Source: Zanthoxylum bungeanum (Eukaryota > Streptophyta > Magnoliopsida > Sapindales > Rutaceae). From it: a DNA stretch of 64,000 nucleotides. Both the position numbers and the translations under genes were made by a program. The stretch covers positions 310,001 to 374,000 of the forward strand of contig SKCR01006528.1 in NCBI GenBank assembly GCA_019454045.1, written 5' to 3'. Positions 10,265-23,126 of this stretch are shown here, piece by piece; position 1 is the first letter of the stretch, and every line of letters starts with the position of its first letter. Below the pieces are notes generated by a model. It ran no database searches, had not been told where the DNA came from, and saw nothing but the letters and a program-made list of their open reading frames with translations.

Positions 10265-11221
10265 ATGATTTCTCCAATTATTTCAATACTCTCAAATGAT
10301 AAACTAACGGGAGAAAATTATGTTTAGTGGAAAAGTAACATGAACGTTATCCTGGTCTGCGAAGACCTAAAGTTTGTCCTGACGGAGGAGTGTCCTCCCA
10401 AGCCGGCCAGAAATGCTGGCCAAGATGTGGGTGATACCTACCAGAAATGGGTCGCAGCAAATGAGAAAGCTCGCTGCTACTTGCTAGCATGGATGTCTGA
10501 GGTTCTTGTTGTAAAGCATGAACATATGGCTTCAGCATATCAGATGATGGAGTCATTGCAGGGCATGTTCAGGCAGCCTTGGGAGCGTCAATGTCAAGAG
10601 GCCATGGTCTCAGCGATGACTGCTAGGATAAAGGATGGGACATCAGTCCGAGAGCACGTCTTGAGGATGATGACCTATCTCAATACTGCTGAAACCCATG
10701 GAGTTCGTATTGACGAGCATAGCCAGGTGACCATGATTATGGAAACTCTTCCGAAGAGTTTCTTGCAGTTTAAAAGCAACTATGTTATGAACAAGTTGAC
10801 TTTTACTTTGACCTATATGCTTAATGAGCTCACCCACTACGAGTCTATGCTTGTGGATCCTTGTATGTCCAGTGCTGAGGTAAATGTTGCCGAGTCTTCT
10901 AAATCTGTAAAGATGAAAAAGAATAGCATTGGGAAGGCTAAGGCTAAGCCCATGAAGAAGAAGAACAAGAAAGGCTCCAAGGATGCCAAGCCCAAAGGAA
11001 AGTGTTTCCACTGCAACAAGAACATGCATTGGAAAAGGAATTGTCCTAAATACCTTACTGAGCTGAAGGAGAAAAATGATATAAGTAAATATGATTTACT
11101 CGTTATCGAATCTCTATTAGTGGAAGATGATAAATCCGCCTGGATTGTTGACTCTGGAGCCACTAACCATGTTTGTTCTTATTTGTAGCTACATAAATCA
11201 TGGAGGGACCTTGCTGAAGTG
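10265..11221 (+). pseudogene. Copia B gag and start of protease
   Basis: The start at 10265 gives MISPIISILSNDKLTGENY, the usual copia gag opening. An in-frame TAG at 10325, where the family has a residue before WK, makes 10340 the next start. From there 282 codons are open: a UBN2-type gag domain (about residues 20-170), a lysine-rich linker, and a zinc knuckle, CFHCNKNMHWKRNC, with the usual G before H replaced by M. The protease motif WIVDSGATNHVC follows. A TAG at 11187 and then HKSWRDLAEVT lead to the point where C1 is inserted. The polyprotein continues at 19521. This is the longest open stretch in the window that clearly encodes a known protein. Confidence 0.93.
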
Positions 11222-11556
11222 ACTACACCATGAGTATCATATACCCAAATATATGAGAACTATGTCGTTATGCCCTCACAACTCGCACAAGTGTAATACT
11301 AGTATATTCCGCATTATCGATGTCCAATCTCGATAATACTACGAATAGGGATATTTAATGATTAAACCTTCGTGGATTGATACTGTCTCATATCTTATCA
11401 ATCCGGAACTAATCATATGGACCTTCTATCATTTATACATCTTGGTGATCTAATCACAAATGATAAAAAAGCAATTTCCTTTGTCACATAGTTAATTTGT
11501 ACAACAACACCATGATCTGTACAAATAGTGATGCTATGGGTCATAACTGTCAAACA
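11222..11556 (-). repeat. Truncated 3' LTR of minus-strand copia C1
   Basis: This matches 19198-19520, the 5' LTR of the same element. On the minus strand it starts TGTTTGACAGTTATGACC at 11556 and is lost after about 335 bp, where copia B gag begins. The missing ~1.7 kb of LTR explains why no target duplication flanks C1. Confidence 0.85.
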
Positions 11557-14400
11557 ATCTCCCACTTGGCATATAGCCAGTCACTCGAGTTTTCTACACC
11601 CGAACTATGTAAGGTTCGCTCAAAGTTTTGCTGAGAAAATGCTTTCGTCAACAGATTTGCATGATTATCATCTGATGCGATTTATACGATCATCACATCG
11701 CCACGTTGTATGATCCAAACGAATCAGATGAATAGTCGATGTATTTATCTGGATTTTTGATGAGACCATTAATTCTTTAGCCTGCGCTGTAGCCTAGCTC
11801 ATCTGCTAACAGAACTATATCTAATCTAATTAGATTTGTTATCAATCCAGAAGGCTTCTATTGCTGCCTCACTTTTGTTGTTTATTCGGTAACAATATAT
11901 TGCTTGGAAGATTTCCAGCTTACTGTTCCGTTATTCAAACTGTATAGTACCGTTGTTACGACTTATAGTTGTCTTTATCAGTTTGGAAACTTGCAGCAGT
12001 GATCCCGGTCACTTCAAGTTCTCATTCTCCATAGTATAAGACATCATCCTTAGTTCCTCTAAGATACTAACGGATGTTCTTAACATCAATCCAATGACCA
12101 TCACTTGGATTGGCCCGAATGTGACTCCATATGCTCAAAGCGTATGAGACACCAGGTCAGGTACATTTTTCAATGTACGAGTTCTCGGAGAGTGCTAACG
12201 ACTTTAAATCTATCCCATTAGATCTTTATTCCTAGAATAAAGGTTGTTTCTCCCAAGAATTCTACGGAGAATTTTCATGAAAGCCAAGCTTTCACCGATT
12301 TTATTTATGGGAATATCATTTCCAAGAAATGATATGTCATTATTACTTATGACTTTCACTGTCAGTGCGCTCCCACTAACCTCCTTATATACACAAGAAT
12401 CATTTTCGTTTCGAATTAAATCATACACCATTATGATTACATCAAAACGATAATTCCAAGAATTCTATGCTTGCTACAATCCATCCATGGATCGAATAAC
12501 CCGCAAACCTTGTTTTCCAGTTTTGGTACGATAAAACCGTCAGGATGTTGTAAACATCTTCCAAAAGGTTTCCAATTAAGGAAAGCGATTTTGACGTTCA
12601 GCTGATATATTTCATAAATGAAACATGCAACATTAGCAAGCATTATCCAAATGGATTTACCATGGCAACAAATAAAAGGTTTCGTCGTAATCGACACAAT
12701 GTTGATAACGATACCTTTTTCGCTACAAGCCTAGCTTAGTACGTTGGTATGTTGCCTTCCATGTATGTCTTCCTTGAAGACTTATATAGTACCAATAGGC
12801 ACAATGCCTTGTGGTACATCAACTAGTGTCCAAACTTAGTTGGTACACATGAAATCCATTTAGGACATCATGGCACTTTGCCATAATGGGGAGTCGATAC
12901 CTTGTATCACTTCCTCATACGTAGTCAGTTCGTATTCCTCAATAAGATTAAAATCTTTATGAGGTGAGATCAGAAACCCATACCCCAGGTTGTTTTCTGA
13001 CTCTCTCCGACTTACGTGGTTCTTGTGTATTCGAAGATTATTGGTATAGTTTCATCCTTGATGAACTATTTGTGTTCCATTAAGGAATCGGTGCCTGGAA
13101 CAGTATTACTCCGATTTTCATCGAGTTTTACTTTCCTCCCACTTACCACTGCAAATAGGTATTCCTCTAAGGAAAAACGCATGGTGAGCAACAATTACAT
13201 TGTTCTATTGTGAGATGTATAAGTACTATACTTTAATATCCCTAGGATAACCCATAAATTAGGCACTTATCCGATTTGGGTTTTAGTTTGGCATCATCCA
13301 AACATATGCCTAGCATTCCCAAATCATCAGGAATGAGAAAACCCGGTTTCTTTCCTGTTCATATCTAATATGAAGTCTGTCAAACAAATTTTTTTGGACC
13401 TTATTCTAAATAAGTTCTGCACTGTTTATGCGTATCCGTTGAAGGAGATGGTAACTCAGAGCGACTCATGATTAACCTTATCATGTCTAACAAAATTCGG
13501 TTTCTTCGTTCGGACACATCGTAAAACTGACGTGTTCCGGGATGAGTCATTTTTTGAAAGAATACTATACTCTTTCAAGTATATGAGAAACTTATTGCTT
13601 AAGTATTTTCATCATGGTCTGACCGTGATGGTTTAAGACTTTAGCCGATCTGTTTGTCTATTTCGTATCGAAACTCTAAAAGTTTCCGATTTGTGTTTCA
13701 AAAGAAACACATAACCATAACGCGATGCCACATCCGTAAAGGTCACGAAATATTCATATCCACCTCTAGCCTAACTAGATATTGGCCCACTTATGTCACT
13801 ATGAACGAGGGCTAACAGATCGGTGGCACTTGCACTTTTACCAAGTAAAGGTGTTTTAGGCGCTTTGCCCAATAAACTAGATTCGTAGACTTCATTTGAA
13901 TAGAATCAAATTTGTCCTAGTACCCACTCTTCAAAAGTGTGGATATACGAGTCTTGTTTAATTGTGTCCCAGACAACAATGCCACATATAAGTCTCAACT
14001 GATTAATTCAGTTTGAGCTATTTGTTTGTCATGTCATATGTTTGAGATTTATTTATATTCAAAATATAAATACTGTTATTCACATCTAATGTGTTTATCT
14101 CAATATCATCTTTATAAAATAAAACACTTTAGTGTTCTAGAATATAAAGGTATACCCGCAACGGGTTAAACTCTGATATAGAGATAATGTATCTAGTCAA
14201 ACTAGTTACATTTTAACAGTTTCCTAATTCAAGTACACACCTAAAGGGTAGTTCCTAAACTTAGGTTTCTACGGTTAAAACAACGACTGTCGTCCCGTTT
14301 CCGATTCGCAGATTAATCTCTACTGAAGTCAGTATCCTGCTCTCAGCAGATTCTGCACATAAGCACATATTTATGCCCCACACTCAGTATCTAAAATCCA
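11557..14400 (-). pseudogene. Copia C1 pol remnants (RNase H, RT, integrase)
   Basis: The polypurine tract on the minus strand (11557-11572) reads CCAAGTGGGAGATTG. Going 5' to 3' on the minus strand, integrase-end motifs such as NRILLDMIRLIMSRSEL lie around 13400-13520. RT follows at 12697-12210, with YQLNVKIAFLNWK, HPDGFIVPKLENKV, then RNENDSCVYKEVSGSALTV and NDISFLGNDIP. RNase H is decayed toward 11600. Frames change every 50-90 codons, so nothing translatable remains. It is the same family as C2 (38659-41320), which aligns throughout. Confidence 0.85.
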
Positions 14401-14740
14401 ATTTTAATTCTAGCAGTGAACATATTTATGACAAACATATTTGAAGTCAGAGCCTTGCCCGTTCTTCAATTCCTTCATGTTTGCCTTGTCCATACGGCAG
14501 TCACGCTTCTGTGTCCCTGTTTGCCACAATTTAGGCAGACATCTTGGGATATGTCCTTTATCTTCCAATAAGATTATAATGATTTTGCCTTTGCTCATTT
14601 TCCACACCCATAAGCCATTGGCCAAGCCTTGGCCTTCCGGAATGTCGAAGTAAGATGCGCCTTGCGTTTCTCGCCATATTACAAACTTTGGCTTTGTCTC
14701 CTTGAGAATTGCTATTAACTCTCTAAGAGTTTACTATTGC
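14401..14740 (-). pseudogene. Copia C1 gag C-terminus with zinc knuckle and protease start
   Basis: Minus-strand reading gives ELIAILKETKPK, then across a one-base frame change CLNCGKQGH plus KRDC, a C-X2-C-X4-H-X4-C knuckle. Downstream, below 14400, a WILDTECG-type protease motif (normally DTGCG) follows in another frame. The N-terminal gag is not recognisable. C2 keeps the same block at 41321-41760. Confidence 0.75.
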
Positions 14741-15400
14741 AATTTATAGTACTTCTAAGATCTAAGAATAGATCTATGAAGATCCTAGAATAGATCTATG
14801 AAGATCCTTCAATTTCTTTATCATACTATAAGGATCTTCCTTAGTTCTGATTAAGAAATTAAGGAGTCTTTTTGGCAAGCTTATTGGATTAAGCACTAAA
14901 GTTATCATCACATAAATATTCCAAATATCATGTTCTACTATTTGCTTAACTCCGGCTTAGGCCTAATATGTTATTTTATCAAATAAAGTAACTTATTAGT
15001 TTCCAGGACCATCCTGAAACTTTATTCCCAATTTGAAAATTAAAGTCGTTTAAATCATTTTCACCCAGGATTATGTTTTAAACAATAATCTTTCAATTTA
15101 TCTTGATTCTAATAGTCCAACTATTTAATCAACGATTTAGGTACTATTTATTATAATGATTACTATAGTCCAACTATATAATCAACTATAATTTAAATTA
15201 GTTAACTTCAATTATATTGATTACTATATCCAATTATAAAATCAATTATTAATTGAAATTAGTTAATTCAAATATATTGATTACTATAATCCAATTATAT
15301 AATCCACTATAAATGAAATAGTTTGAATACAGTCCAACTGTTCAATTAAAACAACATTAAATATTAGTCCAACTAATATATATTAATCTATTTGACGAAA
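14741..15400. repeat. AT-rich degenerate tandem repeat in C1
   Basis: From about 15060 to 15380 a unit like ATAGTCCAACTATTTAATCA recurs, each copy followed by TTGATTACTATA-like spacers, with a period of about 55-60 bp. C2 has the same array at 42095-42300 with fewer units. The rest of the interval is AT-rich and non-coding. It sits where gag N-terminal coding would be expected. Confidence 0.6.
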
Positions 15401-17492
15401 AATTTGATTGAGCGCGTATGGCAAGTAACTAAACGAATATTGCAAATTTAATACTTGCCTCCCATTATTTTTCGGCGAGCCTCTAACCCTCTGTGGAGTA
15501 CTCGGGAAACCTAGTTTCCTAGTGGGCTAGGATCCCGTTAAATAACACACATCTTGACTTTGGCCAACAAATTGTATGATAATTAACTAGGTAGATCTCT
15601 AAGATCAATTGGATCCAATCCAATTCCTATATCCAGTAGGTGGACATCCAAGTCCGAAACATATATCTTATATATGCCAATATATCCAATATATTGCCTA
15701 ACCTTTTTCCTCTGAATCAACTAAGCCTTGGCTTTGGCACAACAACTTAGTGATCCCAGTTAAGCGGAACCCATTGACCATGGAAAGCTTCGTAATCAAT
15801 GTCGATGGACAAGAAGTGATCTTGACTTTGGCCAACAAATCACAACTTGGACAAGACACCGATATGGAACAAAGCCTTCATGATTCAAAAACATCCTCGA
15901 CGGACAAAGGTCTTGACTTTGGCCAACAAACCAATGCCAATCTTGGATCTTGAGTAAGAATCACTCAATGGAAGGAAAAATGCTTAATATTTTGTGAGGG
16001 TTTTTCGCGTGCAAATTGGCAACCAATTTATTATCTTTGTTAGGTCTCATCATCATACACCCTTAAACATGCATTCTAAACACATAATAAGGCGCATATA
16101 AATAAATATAATAATGATATGCGGATGGATACTTAACACATTGTTCCTAGAACAAATCTCTCCATTTCCTCTCTCCCGCTAGCACAAGTATTACTTCTAC
16201 CCAATTACATAACACTTCTAAAGAAACCTCATTTACATTGAGGGGAATAGGTGAGAAGAGAAATACAAAGAGTAAGGAGGTAATAGGCTGGACACGCAGG
16301 TCCAATTAATAAATTCTAAATTTATTACAACAATTTCCAAAATTGCCCCACCCATCTAATATCCATCCGATATACATTATTCATGCATGGCAACCATGTA
16401 TTCACACAAGCATGTTATCAATCAATCTAATCCAATTAATTAATCTGATAATTAATGACCATCCAATGTTCAAACAACGTTTTGATTTTGCGCGAGTCCA
16501 ACTCATTTTGCGAATAAGTACTCAAAGTACGAATTCTTGAATTAAATTAAACTACAAAATTAAATCCAATTCAATTTGTATTTAATACTAATTCATTTAT
16601 TTAATTCCAAATTAAATATTACACTTTATTAACGAACCTTTACGACTTAAATTCCAAATTTAATCGTTACGGGTCTCAAAGCCCGATTAACATCCAATGT
16701 TAATTTAATTAAAGTCCAATGGCTTTTAATTAATTTCTTAAGGCGTGGACTTTTGGTCAACATGGGTCAAACCCAAAGACTAAAGCCCATTTAAAGGAAT
16801 CACCCTTATATGCCTAGAAACCAATTTAGGCCCATTAGACCCAATTAATATATTAAGGTACATTAAGTCATAATTGGACTTTATGGAAATGGTTTTGGGC
16901 CCAATTGGATCCAACCAATTTAGCCTAAACCCATCTTGGTACTACCAAGCCCAATAAACCCAATTATAACATTACAAGCCCAAATCCAATTTAAGCCCAA
17001 CATAATTAAATTCCAAAATTCCAATTTCACAATTTAATTACTCAAAGTGTAAGCCATAATTAATCAACCAAATCAATATTTCCAAAATACCAATTAGCCT
17101 AATTAATTATGCTCATCAACATTAAAACATGTCCAACACATTTTCATCAAAATTCAAACCCATTTCATGCTCTTAAGGTCTCGACAATTAGGGTTTTTAA
17201 TGTTCAATTCGGTTTCAATCAAATTAAATCCACAATCAACATTTCCCTAATGATTCCAACTCATCCAATGAATCAAAAATCAAAAATACCAAGACATTAG
17301 GGTATGTGGTGTATTCGGCCAAGCCTCAACAATTGGGGAAACATTGATCCAATCCATTTTTCATGAAATTGATCCAATACAACTTCAATTAAACATCATT
17401 CAAGCATACTCAATCAATTAATTTAACCAAATCATGCTCAAAATCAATTTACCCAATTTTAGCCCTAAATTCAAGTTTCATGCTTTTAACTC
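15401..17492 (-). other. Long non-coding leader of C1
   Basis: Between the primer-binding site and gag lies about 2 kb with no credible ORF. The sequence CTTGACTTTGGCCAACAAA occurs three times (near 15552, 15820 and 15911) and is equally placed in C2 (near 42477, 42747 and 42838). A long AT-rich stretch with CCCAATT/TTAATTC repeats fills 16300-17460. A long leader seems to be a feature of this copia family, since copia B and C2 also have one. Confidence 0.6.
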
Positions 17493-17504
17493 GCTCTGAT
17501 ACCA
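17493..17504 (-). other. Primer-binding site of C1 (initiator tRNA-Met type)
   Basis: The minus strand reads TGGTATCAGAGC, the canonical plant copia primer-binding site complementary to the 3' end of initiator tRNA-Met. It lies one base after the CCCAACA end of the 5' LTR. It fixes the orientation and the 5' end of C1. Confidence 0.92.
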
Positions 17505-17505
17505 T

Positions 17506-19520
17506 TGTTGGGTTTCTCTAAGTCCCGGGATCGATTATAAGCAATGAAACATAAGTGTGAATACATCGAAGAAGTTACGGAATACTTACATCGATCGGTT
17601 GAGGCGATGCGTCGAAGAACAAAACTTTTCTTCCCTCCTTGGAAGCTCACGGCAGTGAGCAGTTTTGGCTCCCCAAAAATTCGGCCATGGTCCTCCATTG
17701 TTGCTCCAAGCTCCAAGCTTCTCAAAAGGTGATTGCAAGCTCACAAGTGGGTTTCCCTATCACCTTTGTATGTCTCCATTGTGTGCTAGCACTCTTGATT
17801 TTGCAACAAAATCATCATCTTGCTTCTCCTTCATGTCTCGGCAGTGAGCAAAAACAGAAGAAGAAAATGGCCCAAGGCAGAGAGAGAGAGAGGAGGGAAA
17901 TTGGCTCCAAAACTGTGTAAGGGAGAGAGAGAGTGGGGAGGGAAATTAGGTTTGTGTATCTAATACATAAAAATGAATTTCCAAATTCATTTACCAAATT
18001 TTTGGCTTTCCAAAAGTCAAAGGCTTTAATGTCAACCACCTTCATCAATCAATCAAGTGACAAATTGTCACATCACTCAAAGTGACAAGTGATTTGACGC
18101 TTGATGTGACTAATGATTTGACGCTTGATGTGACTTGTGGGCCGCACTTAAATTCGCAATGCGAATGCGCCCGCAAACACTCCCGGGCTCGGGTTCGCTA
18201 ATTCCAAATTAACGAATTTTCTGTTGCGACGTAATTAAATAATTATGCCTAGTAAAATCACTATTCACGTCGCTAACGAATTAATTATAAATTAACTCGT
18301 TCGCCCGAATTAAAATCCAATTTTAATTCCACGTCGAAATCCAATTTTGTTTAATATATCGAATATATTAATTTATCGATTATTCCAAATTAATCGTTTT
18401 CTCTCTTTAATTAATATTTTATCCCAGATAAAATATCTCCGTAATTAATCCTAGATTAATTTTCTCTCTCATCAAATTAATCTCATATTAATTAAAGTGC
18501 GAGTCATACGTCATCGGTGAATCTTCGGGAAGTGACCCATGAGATCCCCGGATATGTTGGTAGTAAATCCGGTCGTTGGACTATCCGAACACGTAAGTAC
18601 CTAGTACTACGTTTTACCGATTTACAAGACAAGGTTGGCTTCTAGCAAAGCGCCATGCCTCCCAATTCTCCAGAAATATCCTTACAAGAATATGTGATCT
18701 ATATCAGACGTAGTATACGTAGTATTGCGTATTTCGATCCAGTATCGGATGTCACGTGCAAGGCCTGGGGCTGGAAATGTGTCTGCCCCGTACGAACCAC
18801 ATATCGGATCTCTGGTAACTAGTCTCTATAATCGGATAAACATGACCTAGTCATAATATCCCGATAGTTGCAGCATATAAGAGAACGAGTTTTGTATCCT
18901 ACATGATCATCATTTCCACTATTACTGGAGTGATACTTCAATCTTGACATCACACCCAACACACTATGTTTCTCAATATACCTAGAAGAGGCGTACACAG
19001 AACCTGTTAAAGCCTTGGATGACCAAAACCAAAGTATATTGATTGTCGCAAGTATTAGCGGTGCAAGTCTCAGGTTAAGACCAAATACACCTACCCTGAT
19101 TCGGACTTCCATAGACACATAGTAATACTACCAATGGAATTCCGAGAGGTCTATCTAGAGCGAAGCTGTTTTCCGTACCATCGGTAAAACATAACCTCTT
19201 ACTACACTTGCATGAGTATCCTATACCCAAATATATGAGAACTATGCCGTTATGCCCTCACAATGGGCAAAAGTGTAATACTAGTTTATTCCGCATTATC
19301 GATGTCCAATCTCGATAATACTACGACTAGGGATATTTAATGATTAAACCTTTGTGGATTGATAATGTCTCATATCTTATCAATCTGGAACTAATCATAT
19401 GGACCTTCTATCATTTATACATCTTGGTGATCTAATCCCAAATGATAAAAAAGCAATTTCCTTTACAACAACACCAAGATCTGTACAAATAGTGACGCTA
19501 TGGGTCATAACTGTCCAACA
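17506..19520 (-). repeat. 5' LTR of minus-strand copia C1
   Basis: On the minus strand it runs from TGTTGGACAGTTATGACC (19520) to ...GAAACCCAACA (17506), 2015 bp. It has TGTTGG/CCAACA inverted ends, a primer-binding site beyond its inner end, and copia B coding beyond its outer end. It is collinear with the C2 LTRs at 36584-38644 and 44382-46419. A purine-rich AGAGAGAGAG block lies at 17875-17940. Short ORFs in it are not conserved between copies. Confidence 0.92.
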
Positions 19521-21286
19521 GTCGGGACAGAGGATGTCATTTTAGCAAGAGCAGTGAGAGTTTTTAGTTTAAATTTTACAAATAATAGTTATTTAAATTT
19601 GAACAATGTGTTATTCATTCTTGGCTTTCGCAGGAATTTGATTTATGTTTCTAAACTTTTGGATAATGGTTATTCAGTTTCTTTAAATAACAATTTAGTT
19701 ATTATTGGTAGAAATGGATTAACCATATGCACAAGAAACTCAGAAAATAACTTGTATGTGTTAAGACCGTTATCACATAGGTCAATGCTCAATGCTGAAA
19801 TGTTTAAGGTTGAGAAACCTAAAAATAAACAGCAAAAGATTTCTCACAATGACACATATCTGTGGCATATTAGACTTGGTCATATCAACCTTGACCGGAT
19901 AGATAGATTGATAAAGAACGGAGCCTTAAACCAGTTAAAGCTCCGAACTTTACCAATCTGCGAATCCTGTTTATAAGGCAAAATGACCAAGAGACCTTTT
20001 ACTAGAAAATATATAAGAGCTAGTCAACCACTTGAGCTAATACATTCGGACATTTTCGGACCGATGAATGTACGAGCCCGAGGTGGTTATGAATACTTCA
20101 TCACATTCATTGGTGATTATTCTAGATATGGGTATATTTACCTAATGCAGCATAAGTCAGATACTTTTGAAAAGTTCAAAGAGTATCGTGCTGAGATTGA
20201 GAACCAATTAGGTAAAACAATCAAAACTCTATGATCGGATCACGGAGGAGAATACCTTGACAGAGATTTCGAGGAATTCTTAGTTGAGCATGTGATAGAA
20301 TCCCAGCTCACAGCACCTAGAACACCATAGTAAAATGGTGTTGCAGAGAGGAGAAATCAGAACCTACTAGACATGATGAGATATATGTTTAGTTATAGCT
20401 CACTACCTAGTACGTTCTGGGGATATGCACTACAAACTGCATGCATATCCTTAATATAGTTCCATCTAAGTCTGTTCCGAAGACTCCCTTAGAGTTTTGG
20501 AATGTTCGTAAAACTAGTTTACGATATTTCCACATATGGGGGTGTCCAGCACATGTGCTGAAGAATATACTACACAGTTGGAGCCACGTTCTCAGGTGTG
20601 CCTATTTGTAGGCTATCCTAAGGAGACTAGGGGTGGATTCTTCTATAGTTCTGATGATGATAATAAAGTGTTTGTATCGACAAATGCTACGTTTCTAGAG
20701 GAGGACTATATGAGGGAGTTCAAGCCTCGAAGTAAAGTGTTACTCGAGGAGTTACTTGCTAGTTTGACCAGCATACCATCATCAACGATAGTTGACAAAT
20801 ACATAGCATCATTGACATCTGAGCGTCAGATGTAAGTTAGTCAGAATGATCTACCACCTAGACGTAGTGGGAGGGTTGTACGACAACCTGATCACTACCT
20901 TGGGGTTGGAGAGGCACAAGTTATCGCATCCAGCGATGGTATAGATGATCCATTGACCTATCGTAGTGCAATGGATGATTCTGACAAAGAGGAATGGCTT
21001 AAAGCCATGAACCTAGAGATGGAGTCCATGTACTCCAACTCAGTCTGGGAACTTGTAGACCAACTTGATAGGGTGAAATCCATAGGTTGCAAGTGGATAT
21101 ACAAGAGAAAGAGGGGGGTAGATGGGAAGGTACAGACCTTCAAGGCTAGGCTAGTGGCCAAGGGTTTTACTCAGAAAGAATGAGTTGACTATGAGGAAAC
21201 TTTCTCGCCAGTAGCCATGCTCAAATCCATCCGCACTCTTCTATCCATTGCCGCATATTATGACTATGAAATTTGGCAAAATGACG
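19521..21286 (+). pseudogene. Copia B protease end, integrase and start of reverse transcriptase
   Basis: The frame restarts with VGTEDVILARAV, continuing the 11221 break. The region before integrase ends in HIRLGHINLDRI and CESCL, the HHCC zinc-binding part. The catalytic core shows IHSDIFGPMN and SDHGGEYL (both aspartates present). The glutamate region reads TP, two stops (TAG TAA), then NGVAERRN, so the catalytic Glu of the usual PEQNG-type box is lost. Then come FVGYPKETRGGFFY and STNATFLEEDY, and from 20953 the RT opening TYRSAMDDSDKEEWLKAM...WKWIYKRK-like block, KARLVAKGFTQKE and a stop. It ends at EIWQND, where L2 is inserted. At least one frameshift lies between 20235 and 20536. Confidence 0.92.
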
Positions 21287-23098
21287 TGATGAGCGGAAAA
21301 TATATCACTTTTTCCTGGCCCTTTGACCTAATATTTTGTATAGTTTCTCGGGTTTTATGAATGTTTTGATGTGTTTTAGTTTATTTTGCAGATAAAATAA
21401 AATCGGGACTCAATGGAATCATTCAGGATGAAATATGGAACAAATAAGGGTAAAAAATGGACTGGACATTTGGATTTTGGAGGTTAGAAACTTGAAATGC
21501 GTTATAACAAAGTACAATTTCAGAAATTTCAACTTTGCATAAGTTTTGTATTTTTGCCATAACTGTTTACTCCGATGTCGGATTGAGTTGATTTAAGTTC
21601 ATGATTAAAGAAGACTCACAGATCTACAACTTTGAAGTTCATAAGATTTTCGAATACTGAAGTTTTCACGACCGAAATTGATGAAAAATCTGAAATTGTG
21701 TTATGTTTAATTACTAAAGTCATTATCAAAAATAAAAATTGTCAAACTTCCACCAAACATGCTTGCATGTTTGGTGGAGTGTTTGGTGGAGGAATTTGTG
21801 GAGTGTTTGGTGGAGTGTTTGGTGGAGAAATTGGTGGAAGCCTTTTCTTTGCCTATAAATACCAAACCATTTCATTTGTAATTCTCATACTTTCCTTGGT
21901 TTCTTAATAAGGAATTAAGGAGTGTATCTTGTGTGTTTTATTTAGTAGTTTTGTAATGTATTTTTATTTTTATTTTTAGTAATAATAGTTTGTTTATTTT
22001 TTATTTCTTTAATGTTTTGTAGTTAAATTTCCGCTGGAGGAAGGGTGAAATCGTTAATATGATAAAGTAGATTAATCTCACTTAACTTATAATATGTAAA
22101 TTGTAATTTAATAATATGGATTAAAGTTTATACCGCCTCAATGGCTGGTTTTATTTATTTGACATAATGTGACACCGCCTATATGGTCGGTCTTTAGGTG
22201 ACAGATGATTACCGCCTATATGGCTGGTTTATGGACAAATAATAACACCACCTTTATGGCTGGTTTGACTTAATTGTGTAACACTGATAATTTCTATATT
22301 ATAATAAAGTGAGATTTCTACATTTGAAATATTAAAAGTGGATCCCCTAACCCCAGCACTTTATTTTTATTAGAGGGAAGTGATGAAGCACAATATTCAC
22401 GAGTTTTATAATTGATTTAATTATTTTATTGGTAATGCTTTGGTTTGTTTATTGAATCTTATGCTTAATGCTTCTTTTTAACTGGCCATTAATAATATTA
22501 ATGTGGTAAACTTAAAATGAACTTGGAAAATAGATTTTTGGTTTCAGCCTTAGATTCAATAGCTCACGATCTCATCTTAGGGCATGGTGACCCTTAGGTA
22601 GATTTTCTTCCAAGATAGATATATACATGTCAGGCGGGGGTAGCCACAATTGGAACTTGAACTTAATGAATTCAGATAACTTGGTTAACATAGGAATATG
22701 ATTAATTAGGTTATACTGGGTGTTTGTATTAGACCATCGGAAGAGTCTTTTGCATATCTTCGTGTTCCAGGTTAGCAAACTGATTTATTAAACATATATA
22801 AGAGAATCAATTCATCATTAGAATAATATTGTGTGGAATCACAACCCTAGATGTTTGTGTCTTTAGTTTATTTTCCTTAGTATTTTCTCTTGTGTTTTTA
22901 TTTATTTATTTACTTAGCAAATCCACTTTCAACCAACCAATCAAGCAATCAGTTCATTCTCCCTTTAATTAGATACATGTAAATAAATAGAATCAATAAT
23001 TAATAACAACAGTAGAAATTAAGTCCTCGTGGGATCGATATTTTTATACTACTTGAGCGATACGTGCGCTTGCGTTACGTGTGTGATTTCACCAATCA
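21287..23098 (+). mobile_element. Solo LTR L2 (family L) in the copia B RT
   Basis: This starts TGATGAGCGG and ends CCAATCA, 1812 bp. The flanking pentamers are TGACG (21282-21286) and GGATG (23099-23103). With copia A reading GGACG at the equivalent right flank, a decayed GGACG duplication is likely. From 21590 it is collinear with L1. No internal region is present, so it is a solo LTR. It carries the TATA box at 21854 and the ACCGCC...GGCTGGT repeats at 22130-22270. Confidence 0.9.
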
Positions 23099-23126
23099 GG
23101 ATGTCAAGACTGCATTCTTAAATGAC
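23099..23126 (+). pseudogene. Copia B RT stub before a breakpoint
   Basis: Only DVKTAFLNDN-type codons survive after L2. At about 23127 the sequence switches abruptly to the body of a Tat LTR (GAGAGAATCACCG, as at 62752). In copia A the same reading frame continues to RNase H. Confidence 0.85.

Noticed and set aside
10643..11163. Minus-strand frames of 108 and 128 codons
   Set aside because: They are shadows of the well-supported copia B gag on the plus strand.
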